Shown: positions 10,230 through 21,543, numbered from the stretch's first letter. The stretch is DNA of 64,000 nt from Lactuca virosa (GCA_928212115.1 CAKMRJ010005634.1:180881255-180945254), one strand, 5' to 3'. Program-made: numbers and translations. The notes: generated by a model from the letters alone, not told the origin.

Positions 10230-10242
10230 GGCTCTGATACCA
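10230..10242 (-). other. Primer binding site of copia A
   Basis: The minus strand reads TGGTATCAGAGCC, complementary to the 3' end of plant initiator-Met tRNA, one base from the LTR end CCCATCA. It fixes the element's orientation as minus. Confidence 0.85.
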
Positions 10243-10243
10243 C

Positions 10244-11085
10244 TGATGGGTTTGAGCCAAAAGAACATCCTATGTGCTCATGCAAACCCTAATGCTTGGA
10301 GCTAGGTATCTCTATTGTACATGCAATTTATCCAATACTTTCTAACCCTAGATCTAGTGTACATAATCGAAATTAACATCACAAATCAGATCTGGATGTT
10401 TACCTTGTTGTTGATTGAAGATCTTGAAGCCTTGAGAACTTTAGCACCTCAAGTGTTGTGCCTCACCTTGTTGTTGATTGAAGATCTTGAAGCCTTGAGA
10501 ACTTTAGCACCTCAAGTGTTGTGCCTCTAGTGAATCACAAACACCAATAGCAATTGGAGAAAAAAAAAAGAGAGGGGAGAGGAGAATTTCAGCTCTAGGA
10601 CTTCTAGGGTTCCAGTGGCCGAAATTCCCATGCGAAGAGGTCCTTTATATAGGTGTAGGAATTAGGGTTTCAGTGATTATCCTTATATGGTTACTTAGCC
10701 ACCAAGCATCCCATAAGATAATTCTAGAATCCCTATCATGGACGAATTCTTAAGGCTTTATCCCTAGAATTCGTCCACCCTATCTATTAGGGTTTTCTTG
10801 CCCAACTTTGTAATTATCACATAATTACAGTTCAGCCCCTTAAGTTCAATTAACTTCTTTTGATCACAAAACTAATTGTTAATTAATTATTGACCAATGT
10901 TAATTAAACAAATATGATTTCTCTTATAGCATATTAGTCTTATAATATATTAATAAACCATAATCACCTCTTTCTATATTATTACTCCAGTCAAGTTGCT
11001 TTGGTGAAGGCAACCCAAAAGGACCATGCACAACCGGTTCAAGTACATACCAAATATAGATATGGATTTAGACACTAATCCAACA
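10244..11085 (-). mobile_element. 5' LTR of copia A
   Basis: 842 bp. On the minus strand it starts TGTTGGATTAGTGTC and ends CCCATCA. A TATA box (TATATAAAGG on the minus strand, about 10642-10653) lies where U3 meets R. An AT-rich TTAATTAA-type U3 (10850-10960) precedes it. LTRs of the same family occur in B, D and G. A 63-bp tandem duplication lies within it at 10402-10527. Confidence 0.85.
10402..10527 (-). repeat. 63-bp tandem duplication in the LTR of A
   Basis: Two nearly perfect copies, starting at 10402 and 10465, of a unit beginning ACCTTGTTGTTGATTG. The unit lies downstream of the TATA box in the transcribed part of the LTR. The LTRs of B, D and G carry one copy of the equivalent sequence. 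Confidence 0.85.
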
Positions 11086-11820
11086 AAGACATGCTTAGAG
11101 AATGTGTGATAGACTTTGGGAATGCATGTGATACTCACCTACCCCTAGTTGACTTTTCATACAAAAATTGCTTTCACACGAACATAAAAGCATCACCGTT
11201 AGAAGCATTAAATGGGTGGAAATGTCGTTCTACCATTGGTTGGATTGAAGTTGGTGACACCCAACTAGCCATGAAGTTCATAGGGGATACCTTATGAACA
11301 AGCCCATAGATGATCCACGAGACAACAGAGAAGATAATGCAGATAAGAGAACGCATGAAGGAATCAGATGATTGAAAAAAGAGCTATACTGATGTGAGGC
11401 GTAAACCCCTAGAATTCCAAGTGGGAGAAAGGGTGATGCTCAAAGTATCTCCTTGCAAAGGAGTTATAAGGTTCGGAAGGCGAGGTAAACTAACGATTCG
11501 AGATCCTTGAAATGATAGGTCCAGTTGTGAATCGACTCAGATTACCTCTAGAGCTTAATAATGCGCACGACGTCTTTAACGTGTCTAATCTTAAGAAATG
11601 CCTTTCTGACGATACGATCGTTATTCCACTTGATGAAATTCAGGTTAACCCTAAGGTTTATTTCATCGAAGAACCTGTCGAAATAATGGATAGATGGGTC
11701 AAACGACTCAAGCAGAGTCAGATTCCCATAGTTAAGATACGATGGAACTTTAAACGGGGATCAGATTATACATGGGGAAGAGAAGACCAAATGAAGAACA
11801 AGTACCCTCACTTGTTCTAA
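11086..11820 (+). pseudogene. pol: Ty3/gypsy integrase C-terminus and chromodomain-like end
   Basis: Plus-strand remnant of a chromovirus-type pol. The first piece (11091-11297) has MLRECVIDFG...DTHLPLVDFSY and ALNGWKCRS, the gypsy integrase catalytic-core end (normally ALYGRKCRSP). A frameshifted middle follows with FQVGERVMLK and GVIRFGRRGK sequences. The last piece (11512-11820) is open: GPVVNRLRLPLE, DVFNVSNLKKCLSD, then VEIMDRWVKRL...IVKIRWN and a WGREDQMKNKYPHLF end. That last segment is the chromodomain-like tail of Tekay/Del-type elements, which targets integration to chromatin. The upstream part was displaced by insertion of copia A at 11085/11086. Confidence 0.8.
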
Positions 11821-11845
11821 ATGAAATCCATCAACAAGGTAAAAT

Positions 11846-11877
11846 TTCGGGACCAAATTTCCTAAACAGGGGTAGAC
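11846..11877 (+). other. Purine-rich tract of the second gypsy element
   Basis: TTTCGGGACCAAATTTC is followed by AACAGGGGTAGAC just before TGTGACAACC. It is the plus-strand primer region of the element whose integrase remnant lies upstream. Confidence 0.65.
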
Positions 11878-11986
11878 TGTGACAACCCTGGGAAATTCCG
11901 TTACTAGTCACCATTAGGAAATAATAGAAAATTAAATGTAACAGAAAGGCCGGTGTTTCCGCCCAACGGCTGGGCAAGGTGTGACA
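11878..11986 (+). mobile_element. Internally deleted gypsy LTR remnant
   Basis: The LTR start TGTGACAACCCTGGG is joined after some 60 bases to a GC-rich LTR end (GGCCGGTGTTTCCGCCC...AAGGTGTGACA). Only about 109 bp remain, so most of the LTR has been deleted. Confidence 0.6.
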
Positions 11987-13253
11987 GTAGCTTTTTGCTA
12001 TATTCTTATCAGGACATTATACTTTTAGATGTCCTACCAATTATAGCATGGTACTTTCATCATTTCTTCTTATTAGAGAATTATGCTTTAAAATTTGTAC
12101 CCCATAATAGTATTGTACTTCCAACTTTTCTCTTACTATGACATTATATTTTGAATAATCTACTCGTTTATAGCATTGTAATTTCAATTGTTTTGCCTAT
12201 TAGGATATTATTATCTAAAAAGTTTACCTAATTAAGCAGTAGAATCGCTTTGTAAAAATGGGTAGTTCCAAATTACAATGTTGGAATAAGATGAAATGAA
12301 AGTATGATGTTACATAAATAAGCAATCACTAAAAATTGCATTGCTATTTCTTGTATTTAAACCTTATATTTTTCAGGTGCATGGTTTGTTGAATAATGGA
12401 GGGGTATAGACCAGGAATTCTTGTTTTATAACTTGCATGAATGACCTTTTTGCGATTTTGGGTCCATCTTTCATGGTTTCATCAAGCTTTTGGTTCCTAG
12501 GTCATCAACTCTAGTAACATAAGGACAGTAAAATACGACAAATGTGACTTCTAAGACTCATTTCAATGAACTAAGGTTGAATTTTGCTGAAACATGTAAT
12601 TTCAACAAGGAAACACTAACTGTCAGGTATTTCCTACCAGGAAACAAACAAAACCTGATTACAGTAAAGAACGATAAGGATGTAAAAGAATGATTGATTT
12701 TGATGGGGATGCATTGACATCATAATTTTTTGTTATAGGAACAACAATTTTACAATCTAACATGTAATTTTAATGAAGTAGCACATTTATATTAAGGACA
12801 TTTTTTCTTTTTTACAAGTTCATAATTTTAAAAGCTACCCAATCATAGCATCATACTTTCATGTCTATGTATTACAATTTTGTGCATTTATTCGTTACTT
12901 CATCCCGTCACGAAGCATAGGAAACCCTCTAGTTTATATTTCTTTCTCTTTGGGTTGTTTTCATTTATAATGATTTGGGATTTTGTATGTAAAAACTTGA
13001 ATGTGATTTGTATGTATATGCTGGTCTGCATGCACCAATATATACATTTAATTTTTAATATGGGTTTGCAATGGTTGTGTTAAAGTTATTTCAAGTTTTG
13101 ACATGTCTTAATTCAAATTGCTAATTTTGGTTGTTTCTTTTCAAGTTACAATGTTCAAACGCTTGGATTTTTTTGGTGTTTATGTAAAATAGTTTTTTTT
13201 ATTTTTTTATTTTACATATATGAAGGAATAATAAAAAGGTGGTGGTAGATGGT
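11987..13253. other. Unassigned AT-rich DNA
   Basis: No ORF above about 67 codons, no LTR ends and no homology that I recognise. It is the target DNA into which composite element B inserted, and may be genuine intergenic sequence or very old repeats. Confidence 0.4.
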
Positions 13254-13258
13254 GTTGG
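13254..13258. repeat. Left target site duplication GTTGG of copia B
   Basis: GTTGG immediately precedes the LTR end at 13259, and GTTGG also follows the opposite LTR end at 40437-40441. The match ties together two LTR ends 27 kb apart. Confidence 0.85.
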
Positions 13259-14095
13259 TGAAGGGTTTTGAGCATAACAACATTCCTATGTGATCATGCA
13301 ACCCTAATTGCTTTGGATCTAAGTTTTTCTCTATTGAACATGCAAACTAAATACCAAAGAAATAACCCTAGAACTAACATACGATTTCTGAAATTGATAT
13401 ATATATATATAAAAGGCTTATAAGATTACCTCACTGGTTATATTGTAATGACAAGACAATCCTTGAAGATCCTTGACTCTTGAAAGCTTAGTGCCCCAAG
13501 TGTTGCACCTATAATGGATTCACAAACACCCAATGCAAAGGATGAAGGAGATACAAGGATAAACGGCTACACTAGGGTTTCCTAGCATAGAGGGTTGAAA
13601 ATCCCCATAAGGTGGGGCTCTTTATATAGCTGTGGGTTGCTAGGGTTTGTGGAGGAAACCCTAATTCCTGCTTAAGGCTTAAGTAGCCCATGTACTCCTC
13701 CTTATGAGGCCTTGGAAGAAATCTATAGGGCCTCCCTATAGGATTTCGTTCACTCCTAATTAAGGAGTCCAATAGCCTAGTTCTGCAACTATCAATGATT
13801 TGCAAAACAACCCCTTCAATTATTAATCAGTTCATTTAATCCCAAAATTAATATCAAATTAATTCCTGATTAATTACTAATTAATAATATGATTTCCAAA
13901 TAATATATTAATCTTATAATATAGTAATAAAATCATTTGAGTACTAGTTTATTATTTCATATAATAAATTTTACTCTCTCTCTCCATTTGTCATCCTGTC
14001 AAGTTGCATGTGTGAAGGCAACCCAAAAGGACCATGCTACTATCAAATCAAGTACATACCAATTATAGTTATGGGCTGAGACACCTAATCCAACA
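13259..14095 (-). mobile_element. 3' LTR of copia B
   Basis: 837 bp, minus orientation, starting TGTTGGATTAGGTG and ending next to the GTTGG duplication. A TATATAAAG box lies at 13620-13628. An AT-rich TTAATTAATAAT U3 segment lies at 13850-13960. It is the uninterrupted reference for reconstructing the broken 5' LTR. Confidence 0.85.
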
Positions 14096-14110
14096 GTCTG
14101 CCACTTGGAT
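14096..14110 (-). other. Polypurine tract of copia B
   Basis: The minus strand reads CCAAGTGGCAGAC directly before TGTTGGATTAGG. D (AAGTGGGAGAC) and G (AAGTGGGAGAC) have the same tract. Confidence 0.8.
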
Positions 14111-17100
14111 AAGTCTAATAACTACTATTTCAAGTATGACTTCAGAATCTGATTAGCAATCGTAGCTTTCAAAAGCTGTTGTCGAACTCTGATCTTATAA
14201 GTGATGCGTCCTTTAGATAAGTGATCAAATATTCCTCCATTCTACAAGATATCCTATAGACATGAGACATGGATTATAATCATTCACTCTGTCCAAGAGT
14301 TGTTTCCCGATTTCCGATTTGTGATGACTGGCTAATTGAACAAATCAAATAAGTCCAGGCTTGGGCATCCGCTTACGGTGCCATCACTAAATCATCGAGG
14401 GGCCCACTGATATTGCTTTTGTCCCATTTAGGGTAAATGGAACGGATAAACTTCGACTCATATGCTTGCACAATTTACTCATCAAATCACACATAACAAT
14501 ACGTTTTATAACATCAAGTTAATGATGCGTTTACGTATTATCAATGCACAACCGACTCGTAAACAACAACTCATATGTCTCCGTTTCAAGAATATAAGAT
14601 ATTATTGTCGCAAAATTACTCTTGATAAAATCCATGAAGTAATTCTTCAACGTGGTTTTATCCAATACTCAAATTCCTATTTTAGGAGTACTCATGAACA
14701 CTGCAACAAACATTTGCTATGTCTAAGCACTTAGACAATCTACAGTCGGATTCATGACAGTCTTAATGCAGTACTTACTTCCTAAGCATGAACGACTATG
14801 GATGTTTGAATAGTCAAATTATTCGGGAAGTAAAACATGCAAAGTGAAACACAAGAAGAACCTAATTAACTATGGTCTCAAAACTTTTGAATATAAATAA
14901 AAGCACTTTTATTTAATCACCATATTAATTAGACTTTATTCATTGTACAATGTTTCGAACAATCAACTTAATACTTGAATTAAAACAATAGTCATTTCAT
15001 TCTCCAAGCATGCACACTATGTTTATCTATGGTCTTTTCCTTTGTGAAATAGATCAATTGAACACATTGCCAATGATGCTCATTTCGTAATTCCAAATCC
15101 TTATCACAAGTGTAAGAATATCAAGTTCTTTCCACCACTAGAATCTGTTAGAGTCTTAATTTACATGCAATGATCCTTTTGTAATGTCAAAGAACCAATG
15201 TCACAGAGACTTTTCCAATGATATTACAAAACATTTCACTTGAGATTTGTCACAAAAAAATCCCATGGAAATGAAGTCTCGCATTCAAAGTACATTCCTT
15301 TGAACATCCTTCTTGCATAAAAGTTTCATATAGATTCTTAATATCCTACCACCATAATGGAGACATTTCCGTATTGACATATGACAACCATTCTTAACAG
15401 AATTCCATCTATCCAAAATTACATCAATATGGTCCATCCATTACCATACTTACAACTCTCCATAAGCTACCAATCTTTAGCAAACCTCAGAATGTCCTCG
15501 ACAGTTGTTTAATGACTGTAGTCAGTTCCAGTCCTATTCCTTCTTAATGCTCTAAGCATTTGGAAGAATCAGAACAACCGAATATTATATCATATGAAAT
15601 CGATCCTATACCCGAAGCATATGGGATACGATTCATAATGTCTTACATAAATACATGATACTTGACCAGTCTCTTCCTATAATATTTCCATCTATATAAT
15701 TTCCTATGTTGAATTACTTCAACACGATATTTATATACCTTCATGACTAAGTTCCATTAAAACTATAATATAACCTTTTAGATTTGAAATGAAGTATAAT
15801 TAACCTCTCCCTTAAACCTTACTATAGCGAAACAAATTCCAAACTTTGTAACTTTGCAAATTTTAAAACATTGTTTCCTATAAATACCATTGCTAACTTG
15901 CAACACTTAACATAATAATTATGCTCCCACTAGCATAACAATTATATTCTTACTAGCATAACAATTATGCTCCCATTAGCTTTGACATGTACCCATAAAT
16001 CAGCTGGACTTCTAGAGGTCAATACACATTGACTTTCTTAATGAAGTTCAGATTTATGATACGAGATGCTTCAATAAGTCTTCATATGCACTTCTCAAGC
16101 GCACACACCTTCATTAGATAGCATATGTGCGTGTCTAAACCTGAATGTTCAAACTATTTTCCATTTCTCATAATTCGAACTATGAAGAGGGATGTCGTAA
16201 TCATACTCGAATTTGAGAATTCAATTACGACAACTGCTAACTATAATGATACAAATCAGATTTAAAATCTATTAGCGAAAGCGTTTCCTCACAATCATTT
16301 TCATGAAGTAGAGAAACCTCTTGCCACTTAGATTTTATGGTGCATGTGTTCCTATCCATATGAATTTGTCATTTCCAACCAACATCATCAGAAAAGGATA
16401 ATGACAAAATCAAACTCATATGGACTGAACTTGCTTAAACTTAATTTCTTGCCTTCTGGTAGCACAAAGGCCTACGAGTGCTTCCAAGTTCTTGAGCAGC
16501 TCACCCACACTGATCATTGTATATTCACTAATCAAAGTGCTTTGCATCATGCAGTCAAATGAGAACTCACATGCATAGTCAACTTAATTGGAATGGGCAC
16601 AGAAACAAAAATATGTCAACACGATAGGTTATAACCTCAAGTCGTGTGCTAGTGATGACTAAAAGATTTATTTTGATTAGCTCTTGAAACTTTTAAGATC
16701 AACAAGACTCCCACTAACTCCTTGACATATAAGATTCTCTATCAAGGAGCATTCCTTGACAAAAAAATATTCAAGAGTTAATGTGTGCTCTTATCAAGAC
16801 AACACTTCATATAATTGGTCTTAGTTGGTCTTTGTTTTAACAAAAACATCACAACTACCAATTTCAAATGTGCAAGAATAAGAAACATTTCTACACCGCA
16901 TTTCATGAGGTTTTATAAACCTATTTAGAACATGTCACTCAAGGTACAACTTGGAGTAACTAGAGTATGACTCTAAACCTTGTTTTTGGAACGAAGTATG
17001 GCTCATCCTTTTGATTTAACCATTTCAACAATACCCGATTCCTCTTCTTAGTCATATAAATGCACTAAGGTGTCCTTAGAGGATCAATTGTGACGTGGTA

Positions 17101-17932
17101 TCAAAATCTTTACGATGATCATAAAACATGATACTAAAGTACCCTCCTTTCCTTTTAGATTGAAGAAACTTTTATCTTTTTGCCCAATGGATTCTCCTTA
17201 TTCGTTCTGCTATACTTTGAAACTTTTCAAGGTATCAGAATTATACTTAATCTTGTAAGGATAACATATTTACTGAATCAACAGTAAATCCTGATGAATA
17301 GACTTTATCGTCCTTTGTGGTGGATCTGACCAGTTCACATCAATGTGTACAAGATCCTTTAATCCTTCACTTGACTCAAATATACATGTGAACAAGGAAT
17401 TAGTCTAAATTTCCCAAATACCAAGATTCTCATACATCACACAATACAAATCACATGATTCCAAGTTTCTGTCCAATTGAAACTTTGGTGATGAGAATCC
17501 TTCCTCATTTAGTAAATTGTGACACTAACACAAACGATACAATTAAGAATCAAATCCATTTTCAACATTTCTAATAATAAATAAACACCAATTTTCACAA
17601 ATGCCATTACAAAGAAGCGTAAAATAAGATAAAATCAAAATTTACTTTATTTATTAAAATGCGGAAAACTTGTCCTTACAAAGCAAATACATATGAAAAC
17701 TATGTTTCTAAATATTCCTAAGCAATCTATCACGACTCCTAAGTAGCAGCTCCAAATCCTGATCATTGAACCTTCTAACTAAAATCCAGCTCTTCAGACC
17801 AGAATTAGCCTTTACTTCTCGTTAAGCTTCCTTCTCTTCCTTAGATCATGAATTAGAGTCATACAATTTGACTTTACCATCTCTAAGATCTCTCAGGTAG
17901 TTAGGGCAGCATCACTTCCAATTCCCTTTCTC
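14111..17932 (-). pseudogene. pol: Decayed pol region of copia B
   Basis: No long ORF remains. Weak but ordered homology to pol can be read on the minus strand. Near 17150-17290 lies an integrase-core remnant (FQSIAERIRRI). At 17069-17090 lies an integrase segment reading PLRTP followed by stop, with a 1-nt deletion just upstream. Near 15990-16110 lie RT-like traces (ALEKCI.RLIEASR, VYVKAN-like). I could not find a YVDD box or a protease DTG. The same layout occurs in D and G. Confidence 0.55.
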
Positions 17933-18598
17933 TTAGCAATAGAGACAAATGGATTCTTTAGGAGTGACACGTGGAACTATCTTAGATCTGGCCTTTCTCT
18001 TACGGTCAAACTTTTTGATCTTGGCCAATTTCTCTCTTTTAGGAGAAGAAATCGTTTCTGGACTATCATCGTTGTCATTGCCTATGTCCATGGAAACTTG
18101 GGAGGTAGATCTTCCAATCAAATTTTCTTGACCAGTGCGCCAAAGCATTGCTGCTTCAGCAACAATCAGCAAATATGTCAGATTACTAAGGGTCAAGTCG
18201 TGATCTGTCATGTAGTAGTCTTTAAGGAACTGACTATATGACTCAGGAAACGATTGAAGAACCAAGTCAACAACTAGCTTCCTTGGGAAAACGACACCCA
18301 ACATTCCCAATCTTTCAATGTGCAACTTCATCTTCAGGACGTGTGCACACACAAAACTTCCATCTTGGTGCTTGCATGCCAATAGGGCTTGAGTGAACTT
18401 GAACTTTTCAAGTCGCCGAAAACGTGGGTCAAGGAGAAACACTAGAGGGGGTGGAGGAAGATAAGAATGATTTCCAGTTCCACCAATGCACGAAGAAGGG
18501 AATGATATTTCACCTTGATCGACACATAAAAGATCATCTTCAGAAGGAAAACCTTTTCCAAAGGATTGAGGAAGACCATAGGTGTCAGAACTAGACAT
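17933..18598 (-). CDS. gag: Copia B gag with replaced N-terminus (221 codons)
   Basis: Open frame beginning MSSSDTYGLPQSFGKGFPSED, followed by a Pro-rich stretch (YLPPPPL) and then the Angela/Tork Gag core: FTQALLACKHQDGS, AHVLKMKLHIERL, LVLQSFPESYSQFLKDYY. The Lys/Arg-rich segment near residues 195-210 leads to CLYC, the first half of the CCHC knuckle, where a stop ends the frame. Compared with A, the first 130 residues or so, including the usual FDGSNFNDWIRNIR signature, are absent and a 60-residue unrelated segment takes their place. D and G share this start, so it is a subfamily trait and not local damage. Confidence 0.8.
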   Translation of the reverse strand: MSSSDTYGLPQSFGKGFPSEDDLLCVDQGEISFPSSCIGGTGNHSYLPPPPLVFLLDPRFRRLEKFKFTQALLACKHQDGSFVCAHVLKMKLHIERLGMLGVVFPRKLVVDLVLQSFPESYSQFLKDYYMTDHDLTLSNLTYLLIVAEAAMLWRTGQENLIGRSTSQVSMDIGNDNDDSPETISSPKREKLAKIKKFDRKRKARSKIVPRVTPKESICLYC

Positions 18599-18820
18599 CT
18601 ACAAAAGGGAGAAATTCAAGTTAGTTGATTTAGTCCTTAATATAACACCCAAATGAAATATTAAGGCTAGGACCCAACACAATAATTCACAATTCGGAAG
18701 AGGGATTTCGTAATCCAAATTGTAAATTATTTGAAGGTAGGTAAATGACGATTTACCAATTCCATCACGAAAACGGAATTTTAAACGAATTAGGTTTTAG
18801 ATGAAATTCCTAGATCTTTT

Positions 18821-19180
18821 GAGATTCATTGAACTTTTCAATGGCATGTTTAATCTCTATTATGCCCTTCAAATTTGTGACTGGGATACTGAGGATCAAA
18901 AATAAGGTGTGAATAACCATGTAAAGTAGCTTGGTACTCTCAATGGCATTTATCATCTAATCAATGTGCCGGTTAACCACACACGCTCCATTGATCAATT
19001 TGATAATTTACGAGCTACCCATTGCCATCCTTCTTTAGTCCCAATTTAGTGTGCTGGTTAACCACACACGCTCCACTAAAGACCAATAAGGTGCAATGTG
19101 CAATTTCATGGGTTAGTATCAAATTCATATTTTCCTAAAGTAACTAAGATTGGGAATTTATAAAAGCGTTTAGTTACATT
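18821..19180 (-). other. Hairpin array in the leader of copia B
   Basis: H0 18821-18857, H1 18960-18995 with outer stem ATCAATG/CATTGAT, H2 19045-19080 with TTTAGTG/CACTAAA, H3 19137-19180 with AAAGTAACTAA/TTAGTTACATT (one mismatch). Both H1 and H2 carry an intact GGTTAACC. Confidence 0.6.
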
Positions 19181-19868
19181 ATAATTCATTATACCTTTAA
19201 TGAGAGTTTAGTGTCCTATCCTACCCGTTCGGCAAACCACCGTCCACTAGCTACTCCAGGGTGCGGTGGGTAAGAGTGGATACCCAATGGCGGTCATTTT
19301 ACAGGCCGCTTCCTTAAACACCCGTTATAGACCAACTTCGTGAATGAGGCTTACTATTGGTAAGACTGACTGTTATTATACATATATAATCTTAGACTTT
19401 TAATTTTATAATAGTATAAGGGTGTATTTTAAACTTTTAAAATACTAAGTGGTTTAATCCTTTAATAAATTAATCTTTTAATTTAGTTAAATTTAAACCA
19501 TATAATGGATTTATCAATTCTTTTTTAATTAACCACTTAATTAATTTAATAAAATCTATGAGGGTGTATTTTTTAAACTTTTCAAAAAATACCAAGGTTC
19601 TAAAATTTAAGATTTCAAAATTAATACTTTTTAATTAAATTCTAAATTATAAAACCAAAGGGTGTAATTTAAAACACTTCAAACTACAAGGTTAAATTTT
19701 AAATCAAAATAATCTTATTATTATCCATATTTAACCAAATCCATTAATTTTGCTCAGGATATCATGTTACCATTCAAAAATTCAGTTTTAGGCAATAAAA
19801 ACGAATTATGGTAATTATCCTATTCAAAATCAGATCTGAAAATCAAAAAATCAGGAAACAGATGAGTC

Positions 19869-19940
19869 AACTCGTCGAGTTGGACATTAAACTCGTCGAG
19901 TTCATCCAACTCGTCGAGTTCATATTGAACGCGTCGTGTT
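19869..19940 (-). repeat. ACTCGTCGAGT motif cluster of copia B
   Basis: Three clean copies at 19869, 19890 and 19908 and one degenerate copy (CGCGTCGTGTT) near 19930, in the same position relative to the primer site as in A. Confidence 0.75.
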
Positions 19941-20021
19941 CCAGGCCCTGGACAGTAAAAAATGATTTTCTTGTTCTTTGGACAGTTCACTGTTGCACCA
20001 ATTCAATTGAAAAACATCCTA

Positions 20022-20034
20022 GGATCTGATACCA
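20022..20034 (-). other. Primer binding site of copia B
   Basis: The minus strand reads TGGTATCAGATCC, one base off the initiator-tRNA complement, directly adjoining the 5' LTR. Confidence 0.8.
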
Positions 20035-20035
20035 C

Positions 20036-20408
20036 TAAAGGGTTTTGAGCATAATAACATTCCTATGTGATCATGCAACCCTAATTGCTTTGGATCTATG
20101 TTTTTCTCTATTGAACATGCAAATTGAATACCAAAAGCAATAACCCTAGAACTAGCATACAATTTTCGAAATTCATGTATATAAAAGGGTTATAAGATTA
20201 CCTCACTTGTTATATTGTAATAACAGGACAATCTTTGAAGATTCTTGACTCTTGAAAGCTTAGTTCCCCAAGTGTTGCGCCTCTAATGGAGTCACAAACA
20301 CCTAATGCAAAGGATGAAGGAGAGACAAGGAAAAACGGCTACACTATGGTTTCTTAGCATAGAGGGCCAAAAATCCCATAAGGTGGGGCTCTTTATATAG
20401 CTGTGGGC
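20036..20408 (-). mobile_element. 5' LTR of copia B, piece 1
   Basis: Matches 13259-13633 of the 3' LTR, including the TATA box (20392-20400). It ends in TGGGC, the target duplication made by element C. Confidence 0.85.
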
Positions 20409-21057
20409 TGTGAGAACAAGAAGATCTAATGTGCAGGGACAATGTTTGAGAACTCAAACCTTGAGTTAATGCTTAAGATCAATGTCTGCGACTAAGGAAT
20501 GTTCCAACTAAGTATGGCAAGACCAGTCAAGTCTGAGTTAATGCATTCAACAAAGTATTCAAGATATAAATGAAGAGTGAAGATAATGATCAAAGTAAAG
20601 ATAATAAATGAGGAACAAGAAGAATGGTTGAGAGAATAACTTGAAAGGTGAAGTAAACTAGAATATTACTATATTTGTTTGAATAATCCATCACTTGATT
20701 TATCATAGAAAGCTCCTTTAAAAAGGAGAACATATTACATCGTACAAACCAAATACAAACATAGGACTGGATAATAGAGATGTTTCTGAAACTGTGATTA
20801 TCTAGGTTTGACAAAAGAGACTAAGTCCTATGACATGTCAAATCAAGTTAAATGACAAATATAATTAATTCAGACGGAAAAAAAGTACATAACAACTCCG
20901 GAACATAGACTTTGTTCCGGACACCATCTTCACTCCTGAACATTGAATGAATCCGCGCCAGCTTTTGACTTCGGAAACACCATCTGACTTCGGAACTGGC
21001 TTACCATGGAACATACAAGAACAGATATTGTTAGAGGTTCACTTTCAGGTTCCAACA
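20409..21057 (-). mobile_element. 3' LTR of element C
   Basis: 649 bp. On the minus strand it starts TGTTGGAACCTGAAAG and ends CTTGTTCTCACA. It holds a run of about 20 nt (near 20508-20527) missing from the 5' copy. The sequences ACTCCGGAAC and GTTCCGGACAC lie in both LTRs. Confidence 0.85.
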
Positions 21058-21071
21058 ATCTCCCCCTAAGT
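21058..21071 (-). other. Polypurine tract of element C
   Basis: The minus strand reads TTCACTTAGGGGGAGAT just before TGTTGGAACC, the LTR start. Confidence 0.85.
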
Positions 21072-21270
21072 GAACTTTAGCAATCTGGTAAGTTTAGCTT
21101 GAATCTTCCTTGATGAAAACATATGTCGTGTACAACCATTCTCTAACCACAATGTACCATTGAAGCTGGCTTACAAACTTAGGCTTTACATGCTCTGGAG
21201 CGTCGGACTTGGATGCTCGACTGATGAACTTCTGAAGAGCCTTAGTGGGAACTAGGTGCTTATCTTGAAC

Positions 21271-21492
21271 TCAAAAGAAGTCCTTCTGATTTGTTCTTCT
21301 TTGAAGGTAGACAAATCCTAAGACCGTTTCATTGATGGGTCCTTCCGCAAGGATTTCAGCTTCAGGAAGTTTGAAGTCGATTTTGGCCAAATATTTATCT
21401 GTTCCGAACAGGTGGGCCAATTCATAATCGCATCGACAGAACTCAGCAACGTAGACCTTAAGAAAACTTAAGGCGGAATGATAAGCTCCCAT
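21271..21492 (-). CDS. C-terminal piece of the post-pol ORF of C
   Basis: Open piece containing YHSALSFLKVYVAEFCRCDYE and a FKLPEAEIL segment, apparently globular. It continues the reading of 22197-21544 after a stop at about 21541. The sense continues weakly towards 21080. I recognise no domain. Confidence 0.45.
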   Translation of the reverse strand: MGAYHSALSFLKVYVAEFCRCDYELAHLFGTDKYLAKIDFKLPEAEILAEGPINETVLGFVYLQRRTNQKDFF

Positions 21493-21543
21493 ATTGAGAT
21501 CATCTGACTGGATGCTTCGGAAGTGAGCAACAATAGTCAGGAT

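Larger units (their letters stand above)
5065..11085 (-). mobile_element. Ty1/copia element A (Angela/Tork-like), interrupted by gypsy
   Basis: Reading on the minus strand from 11085 down, the order is 5' LTR, tRNA-iMet-type primer site, a 1.75-kb leader, gag, zinc knuckle, protease, integrase, reverse transcriptase and the start of RNase H. The element is then cut at 5065 by the gypsy LTR; its remaining 3' part must lie left of the window beyond that insertion. Its gag and pol motifs fit the Angela/Tork lineage of plant copia elements. Several stops, frameshifts and lost catalytic residues make it inactive. Its right end abuts a disrupted gypsy integrase, beginning with AAGAC at 11086, the probable target duplication. 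Confidence 0.88.
18599..20021 (-). other. 5' leader of copia B
   Basis: Homologous to the A leader minus the MITE. It holds the hairpin array, a short TA-rich site near 19380, AT-rich distal DNA and a cluster of ACTCGTCGAGT motifs near the primer site. No sense ORF. Confidence 0.6.
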
